A DNA stretch of 64,000 bases from Allobosea lathyri (GCF_900108245.1 NZ_FNUY01000007.1:124001-188000), one strand, 5' to 3'; counted from the first letter of the stretch, positions 43,609 through 52,648 are shown. A program made the numbers and translations. Notes: a model not told the origin generated them from the sequence alone.

Positions 43609-44070
43609 ATGGCACAGCCCACAGTCCTTTCGTTCGGAAAGGGCCTTTTGTATCTCGGCGACGGCGCTTCGCCGGAGGTCTTCACCAAGATCTGCGGGTT
43701 CAACTCGATCAAGCTGACGATCGACAAGGATACCAACGACGTCACGATCCCCGATTGCGACGATCCCGATGCGCCCGCCTGGAAGGCGACGGATGTGCTC
43801 AATATGGGCTGGTCCGCCGAATTCGAGGGTATCTCGACAAAGGAAGGCGAGCCGTTGCTCTGGGCTGCGATCAACCGTGCCGAGGCGACGAGCCTGCGGC
43901 TGCGCATGGTCGGCTTTGGTTCTGGTTCGGGCACACCCGATCTGCAGTTCTCCGGCAAGGCGCATATCGCCGGCGACATCACCGGTCAGCGCGGCAGCAA
44001 ATGGCAGACCAGCGCCAAAGCAACCGGCGACGGCGCGCTGACCCGCACCATGGTTGCGGCGCTGACATGA
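43609..44070 (+). CDS. Major tail tube protein
   Basis: A 153-residue protein: FGKGLLYLGDGASPEVFTKICGFNSIKLTIDKDTNDVTIPDCDDPDAPAWKATDVLNMGWSAEFEG fits the tail tube family of siphoviruses and gene transfer agents. It polymerises into the non-contractile tail tube. It is followed by the tail chaperone gene with a 4-base overlap. Confidence 0.85.
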   Translation: MAQPTVLSFGKGLLYLGDGASPEVFTKICGFNSIKLTIDKDTNDVTIPDCDDPDAPAWKATDVLNMGWSAEFEGISTKEGEPLLWAAINRAEATSLRLRMVGFGSGSGTPDLQFSGKAHIAGDITGQRGSKWQTSAKATGDGALTRTMVAALT

Positions 44071-44429
44071 GCCTTTGTAGCATCGAAATGGAATGGGCGG
44101 ACGGATCGCATAGGTTCTGTCTGCCGCTCGCGCAGTTGGAAGAGTTGCAGACTCAGTGTGATGCCGGACCCATCGTCATCTCAAATCGCTTAGAATCGGG
44201 AGAATGGCGAGTGAGCGACATCTACCAGACGCTCCGCTTGGGGCTGATCGGCGGTGGCATGGCGCCTGTCGATGCACTCCGTCTTTGCAAGGCCTACGTG
44301 CTCGATCGACCTTGGCTGGAAAATGTCCGCCCTGCCCACGCTGTTATCCAGGCGGTGCTGATAGGAAAGCTGGATGAGCCAGTGGGAAAATCGCAGGCGG
44401 TGGGGCAGGAGAGCGACCCGACCGCCTAA
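44067..44429 (+). CDS. Tail assembly chaperone, G-like (gene transfer agent family)
   Basis: A 120-residue protein related to the GTA_gp10/TAC_11 family (DIYQTLRLGLIGGGMAPVDALRLCKAYVLDRPWLENVRPAHAVIQAVLIG). These proteins bind the tape measure during assembly. Near its end the sequence G-GGA-AAA is a canonical -1 slippery site that would fuse it to the next frame. Confidence 0.8.
   Translation: MSLCSIEMEWADGSHRFCLPLAQLEELQTQCDAGPIVISNRLESGEWRVSDIYQTLRLGLIGGGMAPVDALRLCKAYVLDRPWLENVRPAHAVIQAVLIGKLDEPVGKSQAVGQESDPTA
44384..44390 (+). promoter_or_regulatory. Programmed -1 ribosomal frameshift site
   Basis: In the reading frame of the chaperone the bases read (GT)G GGA AAA TCG, an X-XXY-YYZ heptamer almost identical to that of lambda G-GT (GGGAAAG). 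After slipping one base back, translation continues at ATC GCA into the T-like frame, which is open up to 44641. Confidence 0.7.
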
Positions 44430-44641
44430 ACGGAAAGCTCGATTTCAGGGACCTCTATGCATTTGGGGTGGTGATGGGCTTCACGCCTGCCGAAGTAGGA
44501 GCGATGTCGCTATGGCAGCTCATGGTGTGCGCGGATGGCTGGGCGAAGGCAAACTCGCCGGAAGCAGCAAAGCGCAGCAATGACGATACGGCCGATGCTC
44601 TAGAGGCTATGCTCGACGCTGCCCCGGACTACATCCTCTGA
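44390..44641 (+). CDS. T-like extension of the tail chaperone (produced by frameshift)
   Basis: The -1 frame encodes 83 residues ending in LDFRDLYAFGVVMGFTPAEVGAMSLWQLMVCADGWAKAN and ...LEAMLDAAPDYIL, like the tail-chaperone segment that usually precedes the tape measure gene. The upstream part lacks its own start. An internal GTG-ATG at 44471-44476 could give only the 55-residue C-terminal piece. A fusion of about 191 residues is predicted. Confidence 0.65.
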   Translation: MAGGGAGERPDRLNGKLDFRDLYAFGVVMGFTPAEVGAMSLWQLMVCADGWAKANSPEAAKRSNDDTADALEAMLDAAPDYIL

Positions 44642-44642
44642 A

Positions 44643-45098
44643 TTACACGGGCGAAGCGCGTTCCGCCGAGGTCGCCTTGCATCCTACCCTGCCAGCTTCT
44701 TGATGGACGAAGCCAAAATTCATGTCGCGTACGGTGACCGTCTTCTTTGCAAGAAATTCGCGATAGGCAATGCGCTGGGCCTCCCCCAGCTTAGTGCCGC
44801 TCTCGCCGAAGAAATCGCAGGTTATCGTGGCGTCCTTGAGATGTATGTCGGACCTGTTCTGAATTCGGAATGTGAGAACGGCGACGCTCGATAGGCGGGA
44901 CGATTTTCCTTGGACCTCGACGCTGAGATGGTCCGCTAACCGCCATGACTCGGGGATCACAGTCGGTTGGCGTTCGGGAACGGGTTTCTCGGTCTGGTGG
45001 GTCTCGGCGCGCCGATCGGGCGTCACCGCCAGCCCCGCCGCGAATAATCCGCCGAATAGCAGCGCCGTACCGCCTACTGCCTTGCCGATCAGCCCCAT
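44643..45098 (-). CDS. Antisense moron: membrane-anchored protein
   Basis: A 151-residue protein on the minus strand between the tail chaperone and the tape measure gene. An N-terminal hydrophobic anchor (LIGKAVGGTALLFGGLFAAGLAV) is followed by an exported domain (SSRLSSVAVLTFRIQNRSDIHLKDATITCDFFGESGTKLGEAQRIAYREFLAKKTVTVRDMNFGFVHQE) resembling FxLYD-type beta folds. It is opposite to all tail genes, so it is likely expressed from the lysogen. A superinfection-exclusion role is only a hypothesis. Confidence 0.65.
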   Translation of the reverse strand: MGLIGKAVGGTALLFGGLFAAGLAVTPDRRAETHQTEKPVPERQPTVIPESWRLADHLSVEVQGKSSRLSSVAVLTFRIQNRSDIHLKDATITCDFFGESGTKLGEAQRIAYREFLAKKTVTVRDMNFGFVHQEAGRVGCKATSAERASPV

Positions 45099-45155
45099 AA
45101 CGCCCGCGCCCCTGCTCTGCGGGGGCACCGATATCACTTTCACCGAAAGCGCCCA

Positions 45156-46925
45156 ATGGCCAACGATCTCGTCATTTCGGTTGGAGCTTCGATCAAGGAT
45201 CTCGAACGCCAAATGCGGGCAGCGGCTAAGCTCACCGATCAGGCTGCTGACGAAATGGAAGCTCGATTCAAGCAGGCCAACCCATCATTTGGGGGGGATT
45301 TCGGGCTGGGCGTGCTCAAGGGTGCAATTGCAGCAATCTCTTTCGAGAAGATCGCCAGCGGTATCATGGCCGCAAATCGAGAAATCGCAGCGTTCGGCGA
45401 GAGCGCGCGGCGCGCTGGCGTCGAGGTCGAGCGCTTTCAGTCGCTCCGACTCGCCGGCGCAAACGAGGGCATTGCCGGCAAGGCTTTCGATTCCGGTCTC
45501 CAGGGATTGGCAAAAGCGCTGAACGACTCTCGGCGCGAGGAGACTGAGCTTTCCAAGCTGCTCGATGCCAATAACATCAAGGTCAAATCGCGTACTGGCG
45601 AGATCATCTCGACAAACGAAGCTCTGGCCATTGCCGCAGATCTGATCAGTCGAGCTGCAACCGAACAGGATAAGATCGAGATTGCCAAGCGGTTTGGGTT
45701 GCCGGCCGATTTCGTCCCGCTACTCGAAGGTGGGGCTGCGGCTCTGGAGCGGCTCGCTCGGAACGCGGCGGATGCAGGCACGATCCTAAGCTCGGAAGTG
45801 ATCGACAAGGCAAAGCAGTTCGATCAGGCGTGGGATACGGCATGGAATGCGTTCACATCCAATGCGAAGGCCAGCGTCACGCAGGCAGGGCTCGCATTGG
45901 CCGAGGTGATCAGCAAGGCGGTCGAATTTCAGAATCGCATGGAAAACGCGCGACGGGCCGGCGCCGGGATTGGGCAGACCTTCGCCGACCTGTCCAATGG
46001 CAAGGCGCCGGCGGCTCCCAACGAAGCGGTCCCTACGGCTACTTCAGCGCCTTTCCCTCCCTCTCGGCCATCGGGCGTTGTGGTCGGGCGGACTACGGCG
46101 ATCCCGACCAAAGCGACAGGCGGCGGCGGGGGCGGTAAGACCGAGGAAGAAACAGCACAGGCGCGGCTGGAGAAGTATATCGAAACGCTGATGCGCCAGA
46201 ACTCGGTGCTCGATGCGGAGGTCGCGACCTTCGGCAAGTCGAACGCCGAGAAGCGCGCCGCGGTCGAGTTGGCCAAGGCCCAGGTCGATCTTGCCAAGCT
46301 CGACGAAACAGAGCGCCAGAAGATCATCACCTCGCTGACGCGGGAGATCGAACTCTCCGAACAGAAGCGCAAGACGCTGGCCGATCTCAAGGCGGCCCAG
46401 GACGGTCTGCGGGATGCGCAGAAGTTCTTCGGCGATGCCGCTGTCGATGCGCTGGAGGATCTGATCGTCAACGGCAAGAAGGCGGAGGACGTCGTCAAGA
46501 ATCTCGCCGCCTCGCTGGCAAAAGCTGCGCTGCAGGCGGCACTAATGGGCTCCGGCCCGCTCGCTGGCCTGTTTGGCTTGAAGGGTGAGAATGGCGCGAC
46601 CGGCGGCCTGTTCGGTTCACTGTTCTCCGGCAATCTCTTCGGCCGCGCGACGGGTGGCCCGGTCAACGCCGGCCAGCCCTATCGCGTCGGCGAGCGTGGC
46701 CCGGAGACATTCGTTCCGACATCGCCGGGCAAGATCGTCCCGGCCGGTCGCGGTGGCGGCTCGATGGCGCTGACTGTCAGTGTCGTCGGCGCGCGCGGCA
46801 ATGCCGAGATCGAGCAGATGGTGCAGAGCGGCATCGTGTCGGGCCTGAAGGCCTACGATGCCAATTTCGACAGGCGGCTTGGCGAAGCGCGGTATCAGTC
46901 CGCGCGACGCTCCGGCCGGTACTAG
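45156..46925 (+). CDS. Tail tape measure protein
   Basis: A 589-residue, largely helical protein. The N-terminal coiled coil (ISVGASIKDLERQMRAAAKLTDQAADEMEARF) and the C-terminal GRATGGPVNAGQPYRVGERGPETFVPTSPGKIVP are typical of lambda-type tape measure proteins. A Gly-rich linker divides it near residue 325. By the usual rule of about 0.15 nm per residue it predicts a tail of roughly 90 nm; this is a rough inference. Confidence 0.92.
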   Translation: MANDLVISVGASIKDLERQMRAAAKLTDQAADEMEARFKQANPSFGGDFGLGVLKGAIAAISFEKIASGIMAANREIAAFGESARRAGVEVERFQSLRLAGANEGIAGKAFDSGLQGLAKALNDSRREETELSKLLDANNIKVKSRTGEIISTNEALAIAADLISRAATEQDKIEIAKRFGLPADFVPLLEGGAAALERLARNAADAGTILSSEVIDKAKQFDQAWDTAWNAFTSNAKASVTQAGLALAEVISKAVEFQNRMENARRAGAGIGQTFADLSNGKAPAAPNEAVPTATSAPFPPSRPSGVVVGRTTAIPTKATGGGGGGKTEEETAQARLEKYIETLMRQNSVLDAEVATFGKSNAEKRAAVELAKAQVDLAKLDETERQKIITSLTREIELSEQKRKTLADLKAAQDGLRDAQKFFGDAAVDALEDLIVNGKKAEDVVKNLAASLAKAALQAALMGSGPLAGLFGLKGENGATGGLFGSLFSGNLFGRATGGPVNAGQPYRVGERGPETFVPTSPGKIVPAGRGGGSMALTVSVVGARGNAEIEQMVQSGIVSGLKAYDANFDRRLGEARYQSARRSGRY

Positions 46926-46928
46926 CGA

Positions 46929-47201
46929 TCAGCCTTCGGGATCGCCGCTGAACAGCTCCATCGGCGAAGCCTTCGCCAGGTCTGTGACGCGTTGCTTTGC
47001 AGCCTTCTCGATCAGCTTCGGCAGCTCGCCGACGGTGGTCTTGTTGGGAATGCTCAGATCGACGGTGATCGAAGCGAATGTGCCGATCGGCTCCTGGCCG
47101 GTCTTGGTGTCGTACTGGATCGTTGCCCAGACATGGGTGTGATCATCGGTTTCGCCCGGCCCGAAACTCACTTCCTGCAGCGTGGCTGATGTCTTGGTCA
47201 T
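46929..47201 (-). CDS. Antisense moron: small hypothetical protein
   Basis: A 90-residue protein on the minus strand (TKTSATLQEVSFGPGETDDHTHVWATIQYDTKTGQEPIGTFASITVDLSIPNKTTVGELPKLIEKAAKQRVTDLAKA), cytoplasmic by composition, with no known domain. It ends 3 bases from the tape measure stop and interrupts the late operon. It is the second minus-strand gene in the tail module. Confidence 0.65.
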   Translation of the reverse strand: MTKTSATLQEVSFGPGETDDHTHVWATIQYDTKTGQEPIGTFASITVDLSIPNKTTVGELPKLIEKAAKQRVTDLAKASPMELFSGDPEG

Positions 47202-47284
47202 CGGTTTCGATCCTCTCGTGCTTCGCAAGCGGGTGTCTTCGGCCTTCGCCACGGCAAAGTCGAGCAATCAAAGGTTAGGCGGCA

Positions 47285-47914
47285 TTGGCTCTCACCTATC
47301 CCCTCGACCTGCGCAGCTCCGGCCTGGTGCTGCGGCGGGTGACGTTCTCGCTGGCGCGCTCGGTCGCCACCGCCAAGCTGCCGACCGGCCTGCAGGTCAT
47401 AGAGACCGGCACGCCGGTCTGGCGCGCCGGCATCGAGGTTCGGCCCGAACGCGAATATGGCCGCCGCCGCGCCGTTGCTTTCGTGGAAGCGCTGATGGGT
47501 GCGGGCACGGCGCTGATTTATACGCCGGCGCAATGCTGGCCGGCGGCCCATCCCGGCGGCCAGATCGTATCCGGCACCTTCGCCGACACGCTGACTGTGG
47601 CGAGCCTGACTGCGACGACGATCGTCGCCGGCGCGCCTAACGCCAATCTCCGGCTGCGCGTCGGCGATCTCATCGGCCTGGAGCAAGCCAACCGATACGG
47701 CCTGTTCCGGGTCATGGCGGATGCGCAGCCGCAAGGCCTGTCGCTGACGCTCTCGGTGCTGCCGCGCATCCCGTCCTTTTTCACCGGTGGCGCGACGCTG
47801 CGGCTGCATCAGCCGGTCTGCGAGATGATCCTCGATCCGTCGGATGAACCGGATACGGGCGACGGTTTGACCATGGCGCCGGTTACCTTCCGCATGCTGC
47901 AGAAGGTCGCTTGA
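47285..47914 (+). CDS. Distal tail protein (GTA gp12-position)
   Basis: A 209-residue protein: RSSGLVLRRVTFSLARSVATAKLPTGLQVIETGTPVWRAGIEVRPEREYGRRRAVAFVEALMGAGTALIY. It holds the position of the distal tail/baseplate hub gene right after the tape measure. The start is a TTG with a weak AGG upstream, which is unusual in this window. The family is not certain. Confidence 0.7.
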   Translation: MALTYPLDLRSSGLVLRRVTFSLARSVATAKLPTGLQVIETGTPVWRAGIEVRPEREYGRRRAVAFVEALMGAGTALIYTPAQCWPAAHPGGQIVSGTFADTLTVASLTATTIVAGAPNANLRLRVGDLIGLEQANRYGLFRVMADAQPQGLSLTLSVLPRIPSFFTGGATLRLHQPVCEMILDPSDEPDTGDGLTMAPVTFRMLQKVA

Positions 47915-47915
47915 T

Positions 47916-48542
47916 ATGGCCCGCGTTATCGACGCCGGCACGCTGGCGCAGCTGCAGGCCGGCCGCATCGCGCGTGCCGACATGTTGCTTTTCGATTTCC
48001 CGGCGCCGACCGGTCAGCGCGCCTATTTCAGCGGCCAGGGTGTGCTGACCTGGTCGGGCATCGACTTCGTCGGCGCCGGCAACCTTTTCCACATCTCGGC
48101 GATCGGCGGCGTCTCGGACGGCACGGCGGTTGGCCTCGCCATCCGCCTCAACGGCGATGCCCGCGCCGGGCTCGATGCCTCCACGCTGGCCTCGATCGAG
48201 AGCGTGCAATATCGCGGCGCGCCCTGCCTGGTCTATCGCGCCTATCTGCACCCCGACACCTATGCCCTGCTCTCGGTCGAGGGTGTGTTTCGCGGACGGG
48301 TCGACACGATCTCGCACAACGTTACCGAGGGCGGTGAGGTCTACATGGAGGCCGCCGTCGAGAGCATGGCGATCGACCTCGGCCGCTCCGGCTATCGCAT
48401 GCGCACCGATATCGACCAGCGCCTGATCGACCCGTCGGACGGCTCGCTGCGGCATGTGCAGGTCACGGCCACGCAAGAGGTCAAGTGGTCGAAATTCCCG
48501 GCCGCGACCAAGCAGAAAAAGAAGTTCCTCGGGCTCTTCTAG
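47916..48542 (+). CDS. DUF2163-like baseplate protein (GTA gp13-position)
   Basis: A 208-residue protein: DAGTLAQLQAGRIARADMLLFDFPAPTGQRAYFSGQGVLTWSGIDFVGAGNLFHISAI and then GRVDTISHNVTEGGEVYMEAAVESMAIDLGRSGYRMRTDIDQRLIDPSDGSLRHV. Gene order and length fit the hub protein upstream of the tail peptidase. It begins one base after the previous stop. Confidence 0.72.
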   Translation: MARVIDAGTLAQLQAGRIARADMLLFDFPAPTGQRAYFSGQGVLTWSGIDFVGAGNLFHISAIGGVSDGTAVGLAIRLNGDARAGLDASTLASIESVQYRGAPCLVYRAYLHPDTYALLSVEGVFRGRVDTISHNVTEGGEVYMEAAVESMAIDLGRSGYRMRTDIDQRLIDPSDGSLRHVQVTATQEVKWSKFPAATKQKKKFLGLF

Positions 48543-48548
48543 GATCAG

Positions 48549-48953
48549 ATGATGCGGATCGATGGATGGGACGATGCCCTGCTCGGCGTGATCGAGCGGC
48601 ATCGGGCGGCGGCCTATGCGCCGGGCAAGCATGACTGTTTCATGCTGGCGATGGATGCAGCGGAAGCCCTGACCGGAGCGCGCCCCTATGCCGTGCGCTA
48701 TGCCAGCGATGCCGCCGCGCTCAAGGTCCTGCGCAAGCGCGGCTTTGCCAGCCTGCGCGAGGCTATCGCCGCGGTGTACCCCGAACGTCCGGCCGGGCAC
48801 TGGCAGCGCGGCGACATTGCCGTGCTCGCCGCGCCAACCGCGTCCGGCGACACGCTCGGGCTGGTCTATGGCCCCGTCCTGCTGGTGCGGCAGGGCAACG
48901 AGCTGAAGCAGCTGCCGCTCTCCTCGGCGCTTGCCGTCTTCGCTGTCGGCTAA
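48549..48953 (+). CDS. Tail-associated NlpC/P60-like peptidase (DUF6950-type)
   Basis: A 134-residue protein with the C40-like signature YAPGKHDCFMLAMDAAEALTG, whose Cys is the likely nucleophile, and WQRGDIAVLAAP. A His-containing later part is not clear, so activity is uncertain. The position matches the peptidase that digests the cell wall during injection in siphophages and GTAs. Confidence 0.75.
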   Translation: MMRIDGWDDALLGVIERHRAAAYAPGKHDCFMLAMDAAEALTGARPYAVRYASDAAALKVLRKRGFASLREAIAAVYPERPAGHWQRGDIAVLAAPTASGDTLGLVYGPVLLVRQGNELKQLPLSSALAVFAVG

Positions 48954-48963
48954 GGGCTGAATC

Positions 48964-51720
48964 GTGCCGTTCATCACTGGATTGATCAGCGCCATCGGCA
49001 CGGCCGTGACGGCGGTGTCGGGCTTTGCCGCGGGACTGGGCATCGTCGGCAAGGCGCTGCTCTCGGTTGGCCTGTCGCTCGGCCTCTCGGCCCTGTCCTC
49101 GGCGCTGGGCTCGAACAAGAGCGCGGCGGCCAAGCCCGGCGAAGTCTCGGCGACGCTGCAGATCGGCGGCGATATTCCGCGTCAGGTCGCCTTCGGGCAA
49201 TGCGCGGTCAAGGGTCAGCTCGTCTTCATCGCCACCGCCGGCGTCTCGAATGAGCGGCTCTGCCAGGTCTTCGTGCTCTCCGACGGCTGGTGCGCCTCGC
49301 TCGACGGCATCTGGGTCGGCGACAAGGCGCTGCCGCTGACGCCGACGGCGCCCGACAATGGCGCGGTCGCCAAGTTCACGGTCGACCATTTCGGCGACAC
49401 CGGCTTCGGCGACAAGCGCATGACGCTGTGGTTCTATGACGGCCGCCCTGGGCAGGCGGCGCCCGGCCGGCCGCAGGTTTTCGCGCCCGATCGCTGGGGG
49501 CCGAGCGATCGCCTTGCCGGCATGACGCATGTCGTGGTCGAGCTGATCAACAACAACGACACCTTCGATGCCATCCCCGATCTGCTCTTCGTGATCAGCG
49601 GCTATCGCTGCCACGATCCGCGCAAGGACCCGGCCTTCGGCGGGGCGGGCTCGCATAGCCTGTCCAATCCCGCGACCTGGGAATCCACGCAGAATCCGGC
49701 CCTGATGGTGCTGGCCTATCTGCGCGGCATCCAGTCCGAGGGTCAGACCCTGATGGGGCTCGATCTCGCCGATTACGACGTGCTCAGCGACACCTTCATG
49801 CAGGCGGCCAATATCGCCGACGAGGGCGTGCCGCTCGATGCCGGCGGCTATGAGCCCCGCTATCGCGCCAGCGCCGTCATCACCGCGCAGGACAGCGACC
49901 ATCGCAGCGCGCTCGCGCCCCTGGTGCAGGCGCTCGCCGGCTACCTGATCGAGCGCAACGGTTCCTTCGGGCTGCTGGCCGGGGCAGCGCAGTTGCCGGT
50001 GGTGACGCTGACCGATGCCGATATCGACTGGACGCGCGGCGTCAAATGGCAGGGCTCGCGCTCGCGCACCGAGCGCACCAATGAGGTCCACGGCCAGTTC
50101 GTTGACCCCGCCGCGCAGGGGCAGGCCAACAGCTATCCGCCGATCACCTCGCCGGTCTTCTCGGCCGAGGATGGCGAGCGCCTGGCGGTGCAGCTCGATT
50201 TCGGGGCGATTACCTCTATCACGCAGGCGCAGCGTGCCGCCCGCATCCGCATGCGTGAGACGCGCCGGCAGGCCAGCGCCAGCATCACCTGCGGATTTCA
50301 CCTGCTCTGGTTGGAAGCCGGCGACTGGCTGCGCTGGCAGAGCGCGACCTTCGGCTTCGACAAGCTCTATCGCGTCGTCTCGCGGCAGCTCAATCCTGAC
50401 GACACGCCGTCGCTCTCGCTGCAGGAGGTCGGCAACGAGATCTACTCCTGGTCGGCCGCCGACGAGCAGCCCTATCTGCCGCCGGCAGGCGCGCCGACCG
50501 GGCCGCCTCTGCCTTCGACCGTGATGAATTTCACGGTGCAGCCGGATGTGATTTCCAGCGGCGACGGTTCGACCCGGCCGATCCTGCGCATGCGCTGGGA
50601 CCCGATTGCCGATGCACGCGTCATCGCCGTGATCATCGAATACCGCCCGGTGGGACGCGTCGCCGCAACCCGGGTGCGCGATGACAGTCCGGGCGACGGC
50701 GAGTTCATCCTCGACCAGCCGCCAACCGGGCTCGACTATGAGTTCCGCGCCACGATCGCGACCGTCCCGGCCCGGCCGGTGACATGGACGCCGTGGATCT
50801 CGCTGACCGCCTTAAAGGATGCGCGCTTCCTGGTCGACGTGCCCGATCTGATGGCGCGCTTCCGGGCGCAGTTCGACTGGCAGCCGGTGCTGATGCCGGA
50901 TCTGACCACGCTGGTCTGGAATACGGTGCAGGAGGCATCAAACGCCGATCTCAAGGCCTCCGCCTCGATCCGCCGGGTCGAGGAGGTCAGCGTCACGCAG
51001 GACGAGGCCCGCGCCACGCTGGCGACGCAGATCGACGCCAAATTCGACGCGACGCAGGCGACGATCACCGATCTGCAGACCGTGGTCGCGACCAATACGA
51101 GCGCGATTGCGACGATGTCGACGCAGCTCGTCGCGACCATGGAAGGCCTCGACGCGACCAAGGCGACGGTGCTGACGCAAGGATCGGCGATCGCCACCGC
51201 GACGGGCGCGATTGCAACCCTGTCGACGCAGATCAGCGTGACCGCTGCAGGGCTCGATACGCTGTCGGGCACGGTGACGACGCAAGGCTTTGCGATCATC
51301 GATCTTGAAGCCGGCAAGGCAAGCGTCGGCTATGCCACTGAGATCGAGGCCAAGGTCAATGCCGTCTCCGCCAACGGCCAATTCGACATGGTCGCGACCG
51401 TTGGTCCCGGTGGCCCCTCAAGCCGAATCCGCATGCGGGCCTCGACGACGTCGGGCGGCACGATGACCGATGCCGGTTTCATGATCGACGTGATCGGCGG
51501 CGTTAGCCGGATCTCGATGATCGCGAGCCAGTTCGTCTTCGTCGACAATGCCGGCGGCAATGCCTTCGCGCCGCTGATCTACGCCGCCGGCGATTGGGTG
51601 TTCGATTCCCGCATCATCATGCGGTCGGGCACGAGCGGTCGCCGCACGGTTCTGACCAATCAGCGCATGGAGGTCTATGACGCGGCCGGAACCCTGCGCG
51701 TTCGCATCGGGATCTGGTGA
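48964..51720 (+). CDS. Tail tip host-specificity protein (J/GTA gp15-like)
   Basis: A 918-residue protein. The hydrophobic Gly/Ala-rich start (ISAIGTAVTAVSGFAAGLGIVGKALLSVGLSLGLSALSSALG) and the baseplate region (TLQIGGDIPRQVAFGQCAVKGQLVFIATAG) are typical of J-type tip proteins. Fibronectin-like segments follow near residue 520-620. Repeats of the type TNTSAIATMSTQLVATMEGLDATKATVLTQGSAI lie toward the C-terminus. It contacts the host receptor. The start is a GTG. Confidence 0.88.
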   Translation: MPFITGLISAIGTAVTAVSGFAAGLGIVGKALLSVGLSLGLSALSSALGSNKSAAAKPGEVSATLQIGGDIPRQVAFGQCAVKGQLVFIATAGVSNERLCQVFVLSDGWCASLDGIWVGDKALPLTPTAPDNGAVAKFTVDHFGDTGFGDKRMTLWFYDGRPGQAAPGRPQVFAPDRWGPSDRLAGMTHVVVELINNNDTFDAIPDLLFVISGYRCHDPRKDPAFGGAGSHSLSNPATWESTQNPALMVLAYLRGIQSEGQTLMGLDLADYDVLSDTFMQAANIADEGVPLDAGGYEPRYRASAVITAQDSDHRSALAPLVQALAGYLIERNGSFGLLAGAAQLPVVTLTDADIDWTRGVKWQGSRSRTERTNEVHGQFVDPAAQGQANSYPPITSPVFSAEDGERLAVQLDFGAITSITQAQRAARIRMRETRRQASASITCGFHLLWLEAGDWLRWQSATFGFDKLYRVVSRQLNPDDTPSLSLQEVGNEIYSWSAADEQPYLPPAGAPTGPPLPSTVMNFTVQPDVISSGDGSTRPILRMRWDPIADARVIAVIIEYRPVGRVAATRVRDDSPGDGEFILDQPPTGLDYEFRATIATVPARPVTWTPWISLTALKDARFLVDVPDLMARFRAQFDWQPVLMPDLTTLVWNTVQEASNADLKASASIRRVEEVSVTQDEARATLATQIDAKFDATQATITDLQTVVATNTSAIATMSTQLVATMEGLDATKATVLTQGSAIATATGAIATLSTQISVTAAGLDTLSGTVTTQGFAIIDLEAGKASVGYATEIEAKVNAVSANGQFDMVATVGPGGPSSRIRMRASTTSGGTMTDAGFMIDVIGGVSRISMIASQFVFVDNAGGNAFAPLIYAAGDWVFDSRIIMRSGTSGRRTVLTNQRMEVYDAAGTLRVRIGIW

Positions 51721-52013
51721 TGCCAGCCGGCGCGCAAGTCTACTTCCCGGGCGGGGTCGATCTCCTCTTTGAGGTCACCGACCGGCTGACCCGGTTTCTC
51801 GGCATCCTCTACGTGCCGGCGGGGACATCGGGCAGCGTCGTCAACGATGGCTTCCTGACTGGCGCCGGGGTCTGCGCCTGCCTGCGCACCAATGCCGCCG
51901 GCGCGAACTTCATGAACAACACCATGGTTCCACCGGCGATCGGCTTCAGCGGCAACACCATGACCTATGGCGCTTCTCCCGGTGATCACCTGCTGTTCTA
52001 CGGGGTGCATTGA
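51720..52013 (+). CDS. Hypothetical tail-tip accessory protein
   Basis: A 97-residue protein (PAGAQVYFPGGVDLLFEVTDRLTRFLGILYVPAGTSGSVVNDGFLTGAGVCACL) between the J-like and fibre genes. Its ATG overlaps the previous stop (TGATG). No known domain is seen. Position and coupling suggest a tail tip or receptor-binding component. Confidence 0.65.
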   Translation: MPAGAQVYFPGGVDLLFEVTDRLTRFLGILYVPAGTSGSVVNDGFLTGAGVCACLRTNAAGANFMNNTMVPPAIGFSGNTMTYGASPGDHLLFYGVH

Positions 52014-52648
52014 TGTCGGCCGGGCTGCAGATCATCAACGACGCGGGTACGGTCCAGATCGACGAGACCTACAAGAATCTATGCTTTCGCGAGCGGCGGG
52101 CGATCAGTCTCAGCCATAGCGCCGGTAATGCCTATCATGACATCGTCATCACCGGACGGACCGTGCTGGTGGCGATGCAGAGCCAGTATTACGCGCCGTT
52201 CCTGCTCTCGACGCAGTTTGACGGCACGAACTGGACCTATCGCTGGGGCTTTACCTTTCTTGGCGCCGGCTATCCCAGCAGCGGCACAGCCTATCTCTGG
52301 ATATTCGACGATGCGCCGCCAAACCCCGACAGCTTCGGCTTCGAGGTTTATGACGCCGCCGGCGAACTCATCTTCCAGTCGAATGCGAAGGTTCTGAAAA
52401 TTTCAGGCGTGCGGGGTAACGCGTCCGGCTTCGCGGGCGCTGCCGGCCGAGTGCTTGTGCCGCTGATCCTCGAAGCCTCGATCTACCCCGTTCTCGTCCC
52501 GGTTAGCGGCCAGTACATCAACCACAGCCTGGCGCTGCTCTCGGCCGCCAACGCGATCTCTCCTGTCCAGATCCCGATGAGCAACGGTTTCGTCGGCTAT
52601 CGCAGCGACGGCGTATTCGCCGCCGTGGACGTCACCGGCTACGCGTGA
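52013..52648 (+). CDS. Hypothetical tail-tip/fibre protein
   Basis: A 211-residue beta-rich protein: GLQIINDAGTVQIDETYKNLCFRERRAISLSHSAGNAYHDIVITGR... ending VPVSGQYINHSLALLSAANAISPVQIPMSNGFVGYRSDGV. This pattern is common among small proteins following J-type genes in other phages. It overlaps the preceding stop by one base. Confidence 0.68.
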   Translation: MSAGLQIINDAGTVQIDETYKNLCFRERRAISLSHSAGNAYHDIVITGRTVLVAMQSQYYAPFLLSTQFDGTNWTYRWGFTFLGAGYPSSGTAYLWIFDDAPPNPDSFGFEVYDAAGELIFQSNAKVLKISGVRGNASGFAGAAGRVLVPLILEASIYPVLVPVSGQYINHSLALLSAANAISPVQIPMSNGFVGYRSDGVFAAVDVTGYA

